From an uncultured Chryseobacterium sp. (GTDB taxonomy: Bacteria > Bacteroidota > Bacteroidia > Flavobacteriales > Weeksellaceae), in the NCBI GenBank assembly GCA_913774355.1, contig CAJYGB010000006.1, positions 124,001-188,000 of the forward strand: a stretch of 64,000 bases of DNA, in the 5' to 3' direction. Shown one piece after another: positions 19,454 through 28,028 of this stretch. The translations under genes and the position numbers were made by a program. Every line of letters starts with the position of its first letter. Positions within the stretch are counted from its first letter, which is position 1. The notes under the pieces were generated by a model. It was not told where the DNA came from and did not search any database. It was given only the letters and a program-made list of their open reading frames with translations.

Positions 19454-20632
19454 TTATTTAACTTTAACAATGAGGGGATGGCGGATGATTTCGGACTGCT
19501 TTTTCAAAATGTCTTCCCAATCCTCTTTCGTCCGGACCCGGCTGCTTTTCTGCCAGGCAAATCCGGCGTAATACACTAATTTTTTATCAGGTTTCGTTAT
19601 TACCAGAAGATTGCTTTCATCCGGAATTTCCGACCTAAAAACGATGGATTGTTCAATATTACGTGGATCCATTACCAGCCCTTCGCCTACAAAAGCATCA
19701 TCAATTTTTTCCCAGTGCAGGTAATATCCTTCCTTATCATTCCGCTGAGTTTCCCCTTCGTTCTTATGAAGAGTAATTCCTACCGCACAATTCGGAACAG
19801 GCTTTTCAAATTCAAAATCCGATTCAAATCTTGAAAAATCGGATCCAATATCCAATGAAATTATTTTGGTTTCTTTCACTCCGAAATCACTCCACGGTTG
19901 GTAGATCAGTTCAAAAACCGTCCGCAGAGGGCCTTCGGCAATGGTTCTGGAGGAGACGAAATTCTGTGAGACCTGCAGTTTATCATTTACCCAAATTCCG
20001 ATGCCGCCTGTTCCGCGGCTGTTTCCTACATGATAAGGATCGTAGCCCTCGCCTCTTGAGTCTTTGTGGTAATACATGGGATCCGTAAGATAACCTTTGT
20101 ACCATTTGTTGATGACCGGCAGTCGGGTTCTTTTCAGCCAGATATCGACTCCGCTGGAGAGCGTGCTGCTTTTTATTCCCTGCAGGGCTTCCTGCTGGCC
20201 TTTCGGACCATACATCCGGAAGGCTACCCGATCATTCTCCCAGGCATAATCGTCCACCCTTTCCGGAACCAGCCGGGAGTAAGCAGAAACTTCGGGATTC
20301 GGGACCGGGGTTTTCGCGTCTGCAACAATATGGTAAACCGCCTTCTTTCCGGCCTCTACCGTTGCCTCGAAAAGCAGTTCGTCATTTTGCCCATCGCCAT
20401 CGTAATCCACCCACTGAATCACGAGGGGATTTCCGTTCGCGTCTTTAATTCTCAAATCGGCTTCCTTATTCTTGTTTAAAAATGAGTTCAGCTGAGAAAC
20501 CGGGATACTCACAATCTCCTTTCTGGAAAAATTCAGGGGATTATCTACCCGAATTATTTTCTGTGCATTTAACAAATTCATGCAACCGATTGCACAAGTA
20601 ATGCCCAAGAAAGAGTTTTTAACTGTAATCAT
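19454..20632 (-). CDS. DUF4861 family secreted protein, copy 2
   Basis: 392 aa from the start at 20632, which gives a signal peptide (MITVKNSFLGITCAIG...LNAQ). An alternative ATG is at 20659. The protein has the same family shape as 5931-6941 but is longer: an N-terminal beta-rich segment (KIIRVDNPLNFSRKEIVSIP) followed by the DUF4861 core (RVAFRMYGPKGQQEAL, YHKDSRGEGYDPYHVG, IGIWVNDKL). Function is unknown to me. Translational neighbourhood with PL10 ties it to lyase products. Confidence 0.87.
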   Translation of the reverse strand: MITVKNSFLGITCAIGCMNLLNAQKIIRVDNPLNFSRKEIVSIPVSQLNSFLNKNKEADLRIKDANGNPLVIQWVDYDGDGQNDELLFEATVEAGKKAVYHIVADAKTPVPNPEVSAYSRLVPERVDDYAWENDRVAFRMYGPKGQQEALQGIKSSTLSSGVDIWLKRTRLPVINKWYKGYLTDPMYYHKDSRGEGYDPYHVGNSRGTGGIGIWVNDKLQVSQNFVSSRTIAEGPLRTVFELIYQPWSDFGVKETKIISLDIGSDFSRFESDFEFEKPVPNCAVGITLHKNEGETQRNDKEGYYLHWEKIDDAFVGEGLVMDPRNIEQSIVFRSEIPDESNLLVITKPDKKLVYYAGFAWQKSSRVRTKEDWEDILKKQSEIIRHPLIVKVK

Positions 20633-20807
20633 AATTGTATCAGCTGGGTTGGTCTTCAAAATTAATAAAAATAAAACAACCGGGCGTTATTATTTACTCT
20701 CCTTTTTTCGGCATTTTTTCCGGTAAAAAAATAACACCGGTAAAATACCAGATACAGACTATTCAGTTAACCTTATATATCATTTAATCCATTTATCATA
20801 AACCTGA

Positions 20808-20836
20808 AAAGTCCCGCAACTTCATGCTGCAGGACT
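20808..20836 (-). terminator. hairpin downstream of the epimerase pseudogene
   Basis: GTCCCGCA pairs with TGCAGGAC with one mismatch over a 9-nt loop; on the minus strand it is followed by TTTTC. It lies about 70 nt past the epimerase stop. Confidence 0.5.
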
Positions 20837-20903
20837 CTTGATGTCAAATATCTTTTATCGAACGTGAGATGGAATAGCATTATACCCGGCAGTTTTTTGC
20901 GTT

Positions 20904-21970
20904 TTAAGGAATAATCTTTTCTGCTTTCAGTTTCTCAAACAGGCGGATGAACGAATTTTCCGTACTTTCAAAGGCGGTGAAGCCTAAGGCTCTGCTTTTC
21001 GACATATCGGTCATTACTTCCAGCGGTCTTCCCAGATCAAGATCGGTGTGCCACGCTGAGCTGAGGCGATCCAGGCTTTCTTCTTTCAGATGATACTTCT
21101 GTGCCATCGCGCTCCAGGTTTCCTGCTTGTTTTCCATTTCTTTTTCCAGTGGCCTTACGGATCCGTTGTAACCGTCGGTTTCAATTCCGAAATAATCGGC
21201 TATTCTTTGCCACAGCCACTTCCACCGGAACACATCGCCGTTGGTTACATTAAAGGCCTGGTTTTTTGCTTCTTCTGTCGTGGACGTCCATATCAGCTGC
21301 CGGGCCAGGATTTGTGCATCCGTGACATCCGATAATCCGTTCCACTGGGCTTCAGAACCCGGCCAGGGTAATCCGACTCCTGTTTCCTTACAAATGCTGG
21401 TATACACTGCCAGGGTAATCCCCATATTCATCAGGTTGCCGATGGCATAGCCGATCACGGTGTGCGGGCGGTGGACGCTCCAGGAAAATCCGTCCCTGCC
21501 GGCGGCTGCATAGACCTCATCTTCCTGGGCATAATAGAAATTGGGATATTCCAGCCTCGGATGCTCTTTCCTTACCGGGGTTTCGGGCAAGACTTCCGCT
21601 TTTACATACGCCTCAAAAGGTCCCAGATAATGTTTCAGCCCGGTAACCAATGCCACGTGGCGCACCGATTTTTTGAAAGACAGGGCGTCGAGAAGGTTTT
21701 TACCATGGTGCCATTAGTACGGATGTTTTCTTCTTCGGTCTCTTTCCGCATCCAGGCAGTAAAGAAAACTTGGGTGGGTGAAATATCCTTCAGGGCCTGC
21801 TCTACACTTTCAGTATCCAGCAGGTCTGCCGTTACCGGCTCTAGTCCTTCCACGGGCGTACGGTGGTTTCTTGCCAGTCAATAGGTCATCCAGTTATTCG
21901 CAATCAGCTCATCCGCGAGATTGCTTCCTGTAATTCCGGTGGAACCAACTACCAATGCAATATTTTCCAT
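20904..21970 (-). pseudogene. NAD-dependent epimerase/dehydratase (PRISE-like extended SDR), disrupted twice
   Basis: The intact ancestor would be about 355 aa of the progesterone 5-beta-reductase/iridoid synthase-like SDR family. From 21970 the minus strand reads MENIALVVGSTGITGSNLAD (Rossmann GSTGITG). Codon 31 is TGA (21880-21878) where family members have Gly in W-TYGLAR, a single base change. The frame then continues to the run of five T on the plus strand at 21697-21701, where one A is missing on the coding strand; the remaining frame (KNLLDALSFKKSVRHVALVTG, ending at 20904) carries the rest, with YAQEDEVYAAA containing the YxxxK-type region. Two independent lesions argue for a real pseudogene rather than one read error. 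Confidence 0.88.
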
Positions 21971-22221
21971 AATATCTGTTTTTGTTAAACCTGTTTGGTT
22001 ATTACAAAAATAAGCATCGGTGACGCCCAAAAAACTTGATGCAGATTAAGACTTTTGGAAACTTATATTGATGTACCGATAAGTTCAAGCCCTGAATGGG
22101 CGTAATCATTAAATAAATGGTGTCGTGCAGATAAGCCTGCTGGATTTCATGATTTCCTCTTTATCTCAATAAATAGGTTTCGCCCCTTCAGGACTCGTTG
22201 CTGTCGGGTGCTTTCTTTAAA

Positions 22222-22266
22222 CCCCGGGTTTCACCCGGGGCTATGATCATGATGCCCCTACGGGGC
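22222..22266. repeat. REP-like palindrome pair
   Basis: CCCCGGGT-TTC-ACCCGGGG (22222-22240) is a perfect 8-bp stem with a TTC triloop. It is followed by GCCCCTACGGGGC (22254-22266). The stem-triloop design and the following GGCTATG match the hairpins beside the RAYT gene at 56.3-56.5 kb. The surrounding 382-nt gap (21971-22352) shows no gene. Confidence 0.7.
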
Positions 22267-22352
22267 GGATTCATCTGCTGTTCTTTTTGTTATATTTCAT
22301 GTGAAGGCTTTCAAAAATATTAATCTGAGCTCTTCTCCGAATTCATGTTATT

Positions 22353-22931
22353 TTACTGAAACAGGAGTTTTTTCCGGATCCTGCTTACTGTCTCCGGGCT
22401 CAATCCCAGATACGAAGCAATAAGGCTGTGCGGTATTCTTTTAGCGATTTCAGGACTGCTCCGTACCATTGACAGGTATTTTTCTTCGGCGGTGGACTTG
22501 TTGGAGATCATCAGCCGGCGGTCTTTGGTTACAAGGCTGTTCTGGTATAAAATTCTGAAATACCGGTCCATGACAGGAATCTTCAGTGTTAACCGTTCGT
22601 AATTCTCGAAGCTGATGAGCAGCAATTCGGAATTCTCAATGGCATCGATATTCAGCAGGGCTTTTTCCCGGTTGATAAAACTGTTGAAATCCGAGATCCA
22701 CCAGCCTTCAAAGGCAAAAAGACTGATGCGGTCCTGCCCTTTTTCATCGCTTGTAAAAGACTTCAGAATGCCCCGGCTTACAAAGGCAAAATGATTGCAG
22801 ACTTCTCCTTCCCGCAGCAGAAACTGTTTCTTTGTAAGATTTTTCTGGAAGAAAAAGGTTTTCAGCAATGCAGCATCCTGCTCACTCAGATCAACTTTCT
22901 GCCGGATGTGTTTTATCAGGATCCTTAACAT
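22353..22931 (-). CDS. Crp/Fnr family transcriptional regulator
   Basis: 192 aa. Residues 20-120 form a cyclic-nucleotide-binding-like beta-roll (LLREGEVCNHFAFVSRGILKSF). The C-terminal helix-turn-helix is SLIASYLGLSPETVSRIRKK at about residues 168-187. The cNMP pocket residues of true CAP are not evident, so the ligand is unknown. It lies next to the decayed epimerase; such regulator/epimerase pairs suggest it once controlled that gene (inference). A consensus promoter lies 80 nt upstream. Confidence 0.9.
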   Translation of the reverse strand: MLRILIKHIRQKVDLSEQDAALLKTFFFQKNLTKKQFLLREGEVCNHFAFVSRGILKSFTSDEKGQDRISLFAFEGWWISDFNSFINREKALLNIDAIENSELLLISFENYERLTLKIPVMDRYFRILYQNSLVTKDRRLMISNKSTAEEKYLSMVRSSPEIAKRIPHSLIASYLGLSPETVSRIRKKLLFQ

Positions 22932-23013
22932 AATGTGTTCGTGTTATTATAATCAAATTCAAAACCGGCTAACGGAGCCATCGCTTTATAACCGACTTGT
23001 GCATTTATTAAAG

Positions 23014-23043
23014 CAAAGTTAAGGTAAATTCAAAGCCAATCAA
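23014..23043 (-). promoter_or_regulatory. Bacteroidota-type promoter for the Crp/Fnr gene
   Basis: On the minus strand TTG (23043-23041), a 19-nt spacer and TAACTTTG (23021-23014) match the flavobacterial consensus TTG-N17-23-TAnnTTTG exactly. The start codon is at 22931, giving a 5' UTR of about 75-80 nt. Confidence 0.7.
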
Positions 23044-23393
23044 TAGTGCTGCGCTGATTTATAGGAGGATTATCAGAAATCTGGATAACAACTTCCTGTC
23101 CTGCTGAATTACCCGTTATTGGGAATGATCAAATTCAAAGCAAGAGGTTGCGTTTTCCGAAAGGGCCGGAATATCTTGAGTGTATTTAACCCGAAACAAT
23201 GATTAAAAACGCCAACGGATTTCACGGGTTTTGATGACGCGGCGTCGGGTCTGCTCAGCTACCCGATGGCCGTTTATTAACCGTAACGAAAAAGGAATTA
23301 TTGTAAAAGCTTCAACAGCCTGTTTGTCATCCCGAAGGATCCCGAACTGGTATTGGAGATAATCATCAGAGATAAGCGCATGAAATTTATTGG

Positions 23394-23440
23394 CTTGAAA
23401 ATATTTTAGAGCACATCAGAAAAAATCAAGATTTTTAAAG
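23394..23440 (+). repeat. dispersed repeat, inverted copy of 18329-18380
   Basis: Contains AAATATTTTAGAGCACATCAG, the reverse complement of the 18.3-kb element. It lies in a 591-nt gap (22932-23522) with no recognisable gene; an upstream part of the gap (23317-23370, TTTGTCATCCCGAAGG) resembles 15709-15775. Confidence 0.6.
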
Positions 23441-23522
23441 CTTTAGTATACTTTTTCAAGCGTTTAGCAGTCAACTTATTTCTAAAGCAGGTAGGTCTTT
23501 TGAATCCTTGCGGGAAAGACAG

Positions 23523-24050
23523 TCACTTTTCAGCTGAAGCCCTTTCTACGATTAGCCATGCGGCATCAATCATTTTTACCAGGTGCAGGTACGGGCCGAT
23601 GAGATTGCCCTCCGGTGCATGATTGAACGGACCCAGCGAAAAATGAACGGCCTCCGCCAGAAACTCCAGGAACTGCTCCGGGCGGTACTCTTTGAATGCT
23701 TTGCGGAACACCCGCACCGGATCGTGGTATTCTTTTTCCGAAAGCAAACCTCTGCCCAACATACTGTCTTTATCCGGGCGAACCTTAAGTTCCCATTTCC
23801 CGGTTTTCTTTCTCAGGTTATATCCTGCCCGAACAAAAGACCGCATCGATTGATAGAAGTGAAAAACTGCGGAAGGATCTTCCGGGATCCGGGTTTTCTT
23901 TTGGGCAGCGTACCGGATAATAAGGCTGAGTCTCTCTTTGGCCGCCGCCAGGTCATAAAACTGGAAAAATAGGTCCATCAGCGGTAAAGCGGAATGCTTC
24001 TTTTGGCCGGACCAAAACCGGGATTCAAAGTCTGTCTTTTTCTTTTTCAT
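23523..24050 (-). CDS. conserved hypothetical protein, module copy A (175 aa)
   Basis: I do not recognise the family. 175 aa, no signal peptide or membrane segment, very basic N-terminus (MKKKKTDFESRFWSG). It is predicted mainly helical, with conserved blocks FFQF-DLA, EDPS-VFHF-QS-RSF, EYRPEQFLEFLAE and EGNLIGPYLHL-KM-DAA. A paralogue at 32559-33095 is about 63% identical by my hand count. Both genes are divergent from a small XRE regulator with a perfect palindrome between. The strict module duplication suggests the two genes function together, for example as a regulated effector with its repressor. A toxin-antitoxin role is possible but not shown. Confidence 0.82.
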   Translation of the reverse strand: MKKKKTDFESRFWSGQKKHSALPLMDLFFQFYDLAAAKERLSLIIRYAAQKKTRIPEDPSAVFHFYQSMRSFVRAGYNLRKKTGKWELKVRPDKDSMLGRGLLSEKEYHDPVRVFRKAFKEYRPEQFLEFLAEAVHFSLGPFNHAPEGNLIGPYLHLVKMIDAAWLIVERASAEK

Positions 24051-24083
24051 ACAAAGAGGTTTTGTGTTTTGTTTTTCTTTTCT

Positions 24084-24109
24084 CAGTTCCGTTGCCGGAA
24101 CTGTTTTTT
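24084..24109 (+). terminator. intrinsic-terminator-like hairpin in the leader of module A
   Basis: CAGTTCCG-TTGC-CGGAACTG is a perfect 8-bp stem followed on the plus strand by TTTTTT. It points away from any plus-strand gene and lies 34 nt upstream of the minus-strand start at 24050, so it may fold in the long leader of that gene or end an antisense transcript. Confidence 0.55.
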
Positions 24110-24274
24110 ATTTATTAAGACTGCTCCTCCAATCAATAAACTGCAGGTATCCGGCCGTCGGAAAGACCGGGCCTGCAGCGTTTCATCATTTGGATGTTTT
24201 TTAACACCGTTCTCTGTTATTTATGCAAATTCTTAATTGAATCAGAAAAGATTTCATTAATGAAAACTCATATA

Positions 24275-24282
24275 CAAAGATA
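24275..24282 (-). promoter_or_regulatory. -7 box upstream of module A effector-side gene
   Basis: TATCTTTG on the minus strand is an exact match to TAnnTTTG. No good -33 TTG is visible at the usual distance. If used, the transcript would carry a leader of about 220 nt. Confidence 0.4.
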
Positions 24283-24299
24283 AGCAAAAAAACAAAAAA

Positions 24300-24317
24300 G
24301 GATACTTATAAGTATCC
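24300..24317. promoter_or_regulatory. 18-bp perfect palindrome, probable XRE operator A
   Basis: GGATACTTATAAGTATCC is a perfect inverted repeat, 35 nt upstream of the XRE start codon. The paralogous module has an 18-bp perfect palindrome 33 nt upstream of its XRE gene. It lies between the two divergent genes and so could control both. Confidence 0.72.
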
Positions 24318-24352
24318 TAAATTTTAACTTCAAACCTAGAATTTTACAGTTA

Positions 24353-24634
24353 ATGAATGAAATTGATCTTACCAGCTGTAAAAAAGCTCTCGGGTATAGA
24401 ATTTCTGAATTAAGAAAGAAAATAATAAATCCCGAGACTAATAAACCTATTTCACAAGAAGAGTTGGGCTTAAGGACCGGGCACGCCAAAAAGACAATAG
24501 GAGAACTCGAAAGGGGCAATACAAATCCAAGGTATGATACCCTGCTTATCATCAGCAAAGAACTCAATGTTAGCATGCAAGAACTCTTTGATTTTGATAT
24601 GAAAAAATATATTATCCTTGCTACTAAATCCTGA
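24353..24634 (+). CDS. XRE-family helix-turn-helix regulator, module copy A
   Basis: 93 aa, almost entirely one HTH_3 domain (residues 10-77): KALGYRISELRKKI, ISQEELGLRTGHAKKTIGEL, LLIISKELNVSMQELF. Probably an autoregulator binding the palindrome at 24300. Size and layout resemble antitoxin-type or restriction controller-type XRE proteins. Its last codons and stop form the start of a conserved terminator shared with the copy at 33442. Partner is likely the divergent 175-aa protein. Confidence 0.9.
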   Translation: MNEIDLTSCKKALGYRISELRKKIINPETNKPISQEELGLRTGHAKKTIGELERGNTNPRYDTLLIISKELNVSMQELFDFDMKKYIILATKS

Positions 24635-24656
24635 TGAAAGTTGCGATTTGTTTTTT
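24626..24656 (+). terminator. conserved terminator at the end of XRE copy A
   Basis: AAATC (24626) pairs with GATTT (24645-24649) and is followed by G and six T. The stop codon lies inside the stem-loop. The 31-nt element differs at only two bases from the one at 33721-33751. Confidence 0.68.
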
Positions 24657-24776
24657 AAACGACTTCAAAAAAAATATCATTTAGAAATTTCAGGGAAAAT
24701 TTTTCATTTTTAATGATACAAAAATTAATCACTAAACCATGGCCTGAAAGATAGACTAAGAAAACTCAAATAGAAA

Positions 24777-24860
24777 ATGAAAAACTATGAGGAATTTATC
24801 CGTCATCAGAAAGAATACCTAAAAAAGCAATATAAACTATTGATAGAAATACAATCTTGA
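24777..24860 (+). CDS. possible 27-aa small protein
   Basis: A short charged open frame starting MKNYEEFIRHQKEYLKKQY. No family is recognised. It lies in the 352-nt gap between XRE copy A and the 99-aa gene, which otherwise holds nothing I can identify. Support is only an ATG, length and lysine/glutamate-rich coding look. Confidence 0.2.
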   Translation: MKNYEEFIRHQKEYLKKQYKLLIEIQS

Positions 24861-24986
24861 ATACATCAAGTGTAACATTCTAACTTTAAAGACTTAAAGA
24901 CACTAAGAAGTGATTGATAAGAAGTTTGATAAGCAGAATAAAGTTCCATACTACCCGGCTTGCAGCATACATCAATTCACCCCTTC

Positions 24987-25286
24987 TTACGCTACCTTAA
25001 TCTTAAAAAGATAATGCGAAACCTTATAATTGATGACTTCCCCGGACAGGCGGCTGACAAATAATTTTTTCTCGTACAATCCCAGGAAATAACGGGACAG
25101 CGTATACATCAGCTGGTTCTGCTTCGGACACTCCGGCAGTTTGATGTTGTAAAATGCTTCTATTTCAGCTTTGATGAATTCCGAAAGATTATCTTTAGAG
25201 GTAAGCATAACAATTTTTATCAGTACTAATATCCACAAAGTAGAATTGATTTTATCATAACAAACATCTATTGCCTGATGATCCAT
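24987..25286 (-). CDS. hypothetical protein (99 aa)
   Basis: No family recognised. The conserved-looking part starts at an internal Met (MLTSKDNLSEFIKAEIE, position 25208) and continues YTLSRYFLGLYEKKLFVSRL; the first 26 residues include a hydrophobic stretch (TLWILVLIKIVML). An exact -7 box (TATTTTTG on the minus strand, 25316-25309) lies about 23 nt upstream of the 25286 start, which favours the longer form. Composition is AT rich. Confidence 0.55.
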   Translation of the reverse strand: MDHQAIDVCYDKINSTLWILVLIKIVMLTSKDNLSEFIKAEIEAFYNIKLPECPKQNQLMYTLSRYFLGLYEKKLFVSRLSGEVINYKVSHYLFKIKVA

Positions 25287-25515
25287 CCTTTCCGTCTTAT
25301 GTTAAAAGCAAAAATACATCAATAAAATATAAAAGGTCTTAAAATAAGATTAAAATTTCCAGAACTGCATTTTTTTAATATTTTATATTTCAGCCTTTTA
25401 CGAATATTAGGGCTCTGATGCGAAAAGAGGAGTTTTTTGATCCTGCAGGCTTTTCTTGACCGGGAAATATCAGCAGATAAGAAATATTCAATAGGGTTTT
25501 ACCTGCTATTCATAG

Positions 25516-25541
25516 AAAAAGACCGTCGCAACGGTCTTTTT
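25516..25541. terminator. bidirectional terminator downstream of the catalase
   Basis: AAAAAGACCGT-CGCA-ACGGTCTTTTT, a perfect 11-bp stem with T-runs on both strands. It lies 36 nt after the catalase stop on the minus strand. Confidence 0.85.
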
Positions 25542-25576
25542 CGTGAAGTATTAAATAGTTTGAATGATAGAAAATG

Positions 25577-27718
25577 CTATGCCGGATTGTTTCGTTCCGT
25601 TTCCAGTTCCCATACCCTGTGATTGGCAACCGCCCTGATGAAAGCATCGTCGGCATTCTGTTGGTCCGGGCTGATAATGGCGGGATCTTCATGCTTTTTA
25701 CTGCCCACGTTGCTCTGCTTCAGGATATCATCGGTTCCGCTTCCGAAACAGATGGCCTTGCAGTGCTTGTAGGCTTCATTCACAAAAAGAAGGGTTCCCG
25801 GCCTGTTTTCCTCATCCAGCAGGTTCTCGGCCGATTTTTTGCCGCCGGCAATATACAATGCATCAAAGCATACACTGGCCGTGCTGGTCAGCGAGTGTTT
25901 CGGTGTGAAGGTGGTTCCGTCGTCCGAAGTAACTGGCGAAAGGCTTCCGGCAATCACCTGGACCATGGCTCCTTTTGCTTCCAGTTTGGACTTTAAAGCA
26001 TTCACCTCAGCAGCATTCACACCGTCTTCCATAATAAACCCGATAATCCGGCTTTCGATGGAATCTTTCACCGTATTTTTCATGCTTAAAGCTTCAGAGC
26101 TTTTTGTATTTGGCTCCCTTTCTTCGCTTTGAAGCGTTTTCGGATCTGCGTCTGCGGGAATGCTTCCGTTCGGCTGTTCCAGTTTAGTCACCTGAACGCC
26201 GACTTTCTTCGCTACCTTACCAGCCAAATCTTCATCAATAAATGCCAGCTGTCCCACAACCCTTTCCCGAATGGCAGGGATCGTTACCTTGGACAATTCA
26301 AAGATCAGCGCATTCTGAATATGTTTCTGCTCCGGGGCCGACTGGCTGTTGTAGAACAGCTTGGCCTGTGAATAATGATCCACGAAGCTTTTGCTTCTCG
26401 CACGGATTTTCTTTGCATCGATCCTTTCTTCCTGCGTGGCGAAACCGCCGTCTTTCATCATGGCCTGGAACGGGCAGCCGCCGCCCATAGAATTCGGTTC
26501 GTAACTCACTTTTCCTTTTACGATCTGCTGTCTCATGTGACCGTCACGCTGGTTGTTGTGTACGGTATTGATGGAACGGTTAATCGGAATCTCATGGAAA
26601 TTAGGTGAACCTAATCTCGATAACTGCGTATCGGTATAAGAAAATAGTCTGCCTTGCAATAAAGGATCATTGGTGAAATCGATTCCCGGCACCAAATGTC
26701 CCGGATGGAAAGCAATCTGTTCGGTTTCCGCAAAGAAATTATCCGGGTTTCTGTTAAGCGTCACTGTTCCGACCAATTCTACCGGAACTTCTTCTTCGGG
26801 AATCAGTTTTGTAGGGTCCAGCAGATCGAAATCAAATTTGTGTTCGTCTTCTTCTGGAATGATCTGCACGCCGAAATCCCATTCCGGGAACGCTCCGTTT
26901 TCAATGGCTTCCCAAAGGTCCCTTCTGTGGAAATCCGGATCTTTACCGGAAATCCTGGTGGCCTCATCCCAGGCTACCGAATGAACACCCAGTTTCGGCT
27001 TAAAGTGGAACTTTACGAAGTGCATTTTTCCTTCGTCGTTAACGAATTTAAAGGTGTGAACCCCGAATCCTTCCATCATACGAAGGCTTCTCGGGATGGC
27101 CCGGTCGCTCATCGCCCACATAATCATGTGCATACTCTCAGGCATCAGGGAGATAAAGTCCCAGAAGGTATCGTGAGCGGAAGCTGCCTGCGGAATATGA
27201 TTATCCGGTTCCGGCTTTACAGCGTGGATCAGATCCGGGAATTTAATGGCATCCTGGATGAAGAATACCGGAATATTGTTTCCTACCAGGTCGTAATTGC
27301 CTTCTTCCGTATAAAATTTAACGGCAAAGCCCCTGACGTCTCTGGCGAGATCGGTACTGCCTGCACTTCCGGCAACGGTAGAAAAACGTACGAAGACAGG
27401 CGTTTCTTTGCCTTCTTCTGCCAAGAATTTTGCTTTGGTGTATTTGGCCAAGCTTTTATTAAGCTTAAAAGTTCCGTGTGCACCGGATCCCCTTGCGTGC
27501 ACAATTCTCTCAGGAATTCTTTCGTGGTCGAAATGGGTGATTTTCTCCCTTAAAATAAAATCTTCCAGCAGGCTAGGCCCTCTTTCGCCCGCTTTCAGGG
27601 AATCCTGGTTGTTGTTGATTTTTAAACCCTGATTGGTGGTAAGTGCCGCTCCGGAATTATCGGTGGTATGATCCTGAAGCTGATCTAATTTTTCGTCCGA
27701 AAAATCTTTTTTTTTCAT
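25577..27718 (-). CDS. katE: large-subunit (clade 2, HPII-type) catalase
   Basis: Haem catalase that disproportionates hydrogen peroxide. 713 aa from the start at 27718 (MKKKDFSDEKL); an in-frame ATG at 27763 is less likely. Catalytic His lies in RIPERIVHARGSGAHG near residue 80, the essential Asn in DLVGNNIPVFF near 154, and the proximal haem Tyr in RLFSYTDTQLSRLG near 370. The C-terminal ~150 residues form the DJ-1/PfpI-like domain typical of large catalases (SRIIGFIMEDGVNAAEV, FDALYIAGGKKSA). Single-gene unit with a strong terminator. Confidence 0.96.
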   Translation of the reverse strand: MKKKDFSDEKLDQLQDHTTDNSGAALTTNQGLKINNNQDSLKAGERGPSLLEDFILREKITHFDHERIPERIVHARGSGAHGTFKLNKSLAKYTKAKFLAEEGKETPVFVRFSTVAGSAGSTDLARDVRGFAVKFYTEEGNYDLVGNNIPVFFIQDAIKFPDLIHAVKPEPDNHIPQAASAHDTFWDFISLMPESMHMIMWAMSDRAIPRSLRMMEGFGVHTFKFVNDEGKMHFVKFHFKPKLGVHSVAWDEATRISGKDPDFHRRDLWEAIENGAFPEWDFGVQIIPEEDEHKFDFDLLDPTKLIPEEEVPVELVGTVTLNRNPDNFFAETEQIAFHPGHLVPGIDFTNDPLLQGRLFSYTDTQLSRLGSPNFHEIPINRSINTVHNNQRDGHMRQQIVKGKVSYEPNSMGGGCPFQAMMKDGGFATQEERIDAKKIRARSKSFVDHYSQAKLFYNSQSAPEQKHIQNALIFELSKVTIPAIRERVVGQLAFIDEDLAGKVAKKVGVQVTKLEQPNGSIPADADPKTLQSEEREPNTKSSEALSMKNTVKDSIESRIIGFIMEDGVNAAEVNALKSKLEAKGAMVQVIAGSLSPVTSDDGTTFTPKHSLTSTASVCFDALYIAGGKKSAENLLDEENRPGTLLFVNEAYKHCKAICFGSGTDDILKQSNVGSKKHEDPAIISPDQQNADDAFIRAVANHRVWELETERNNPA

Positions 27719-28028
27719 AATATAATAATTTGTTGTGAGTAATGGTCGGCAATGATGGAACAATAATTATACCCATTTACCGGACGGGACTGTAATTGAT
27801 AACCATTATAAATAGCAATAATCAAAGATTTCTTCGACATTAGTTTATATAACGCTCCATATCTGGACAGATAAAGTTCCATGCTTTTATTGCATACTAA
27901 AATGCCTATGAATCCATAAGCTTTTCACGTTTATTTTAACTGGGTACGGAATTTGAAGGTCATACCATCACTTACAGAGCGTTTCAGTATTGAGTTTTTG
28001 CAGACTGTTTAATCGAAAAAATTAAATT
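27719..28028. other. intergenic region between catalase and YihY remnant
   Basis: 310 nt, divergent promoter region. I see no gene. A near-consensus box on the minus strand (AATCTTTG near 27832) could belong to the catalase promoter, but it is one base off consensus. Confidence 0.4.

Noticed and set aside
21635..21853. Programmed frameshift linking two halves of the epimerase
   Set aside because: The shift is a loss in an A run with no slippery heptamer plus structure, and there is also an in-frame TGA upstream. Decay is simpler.
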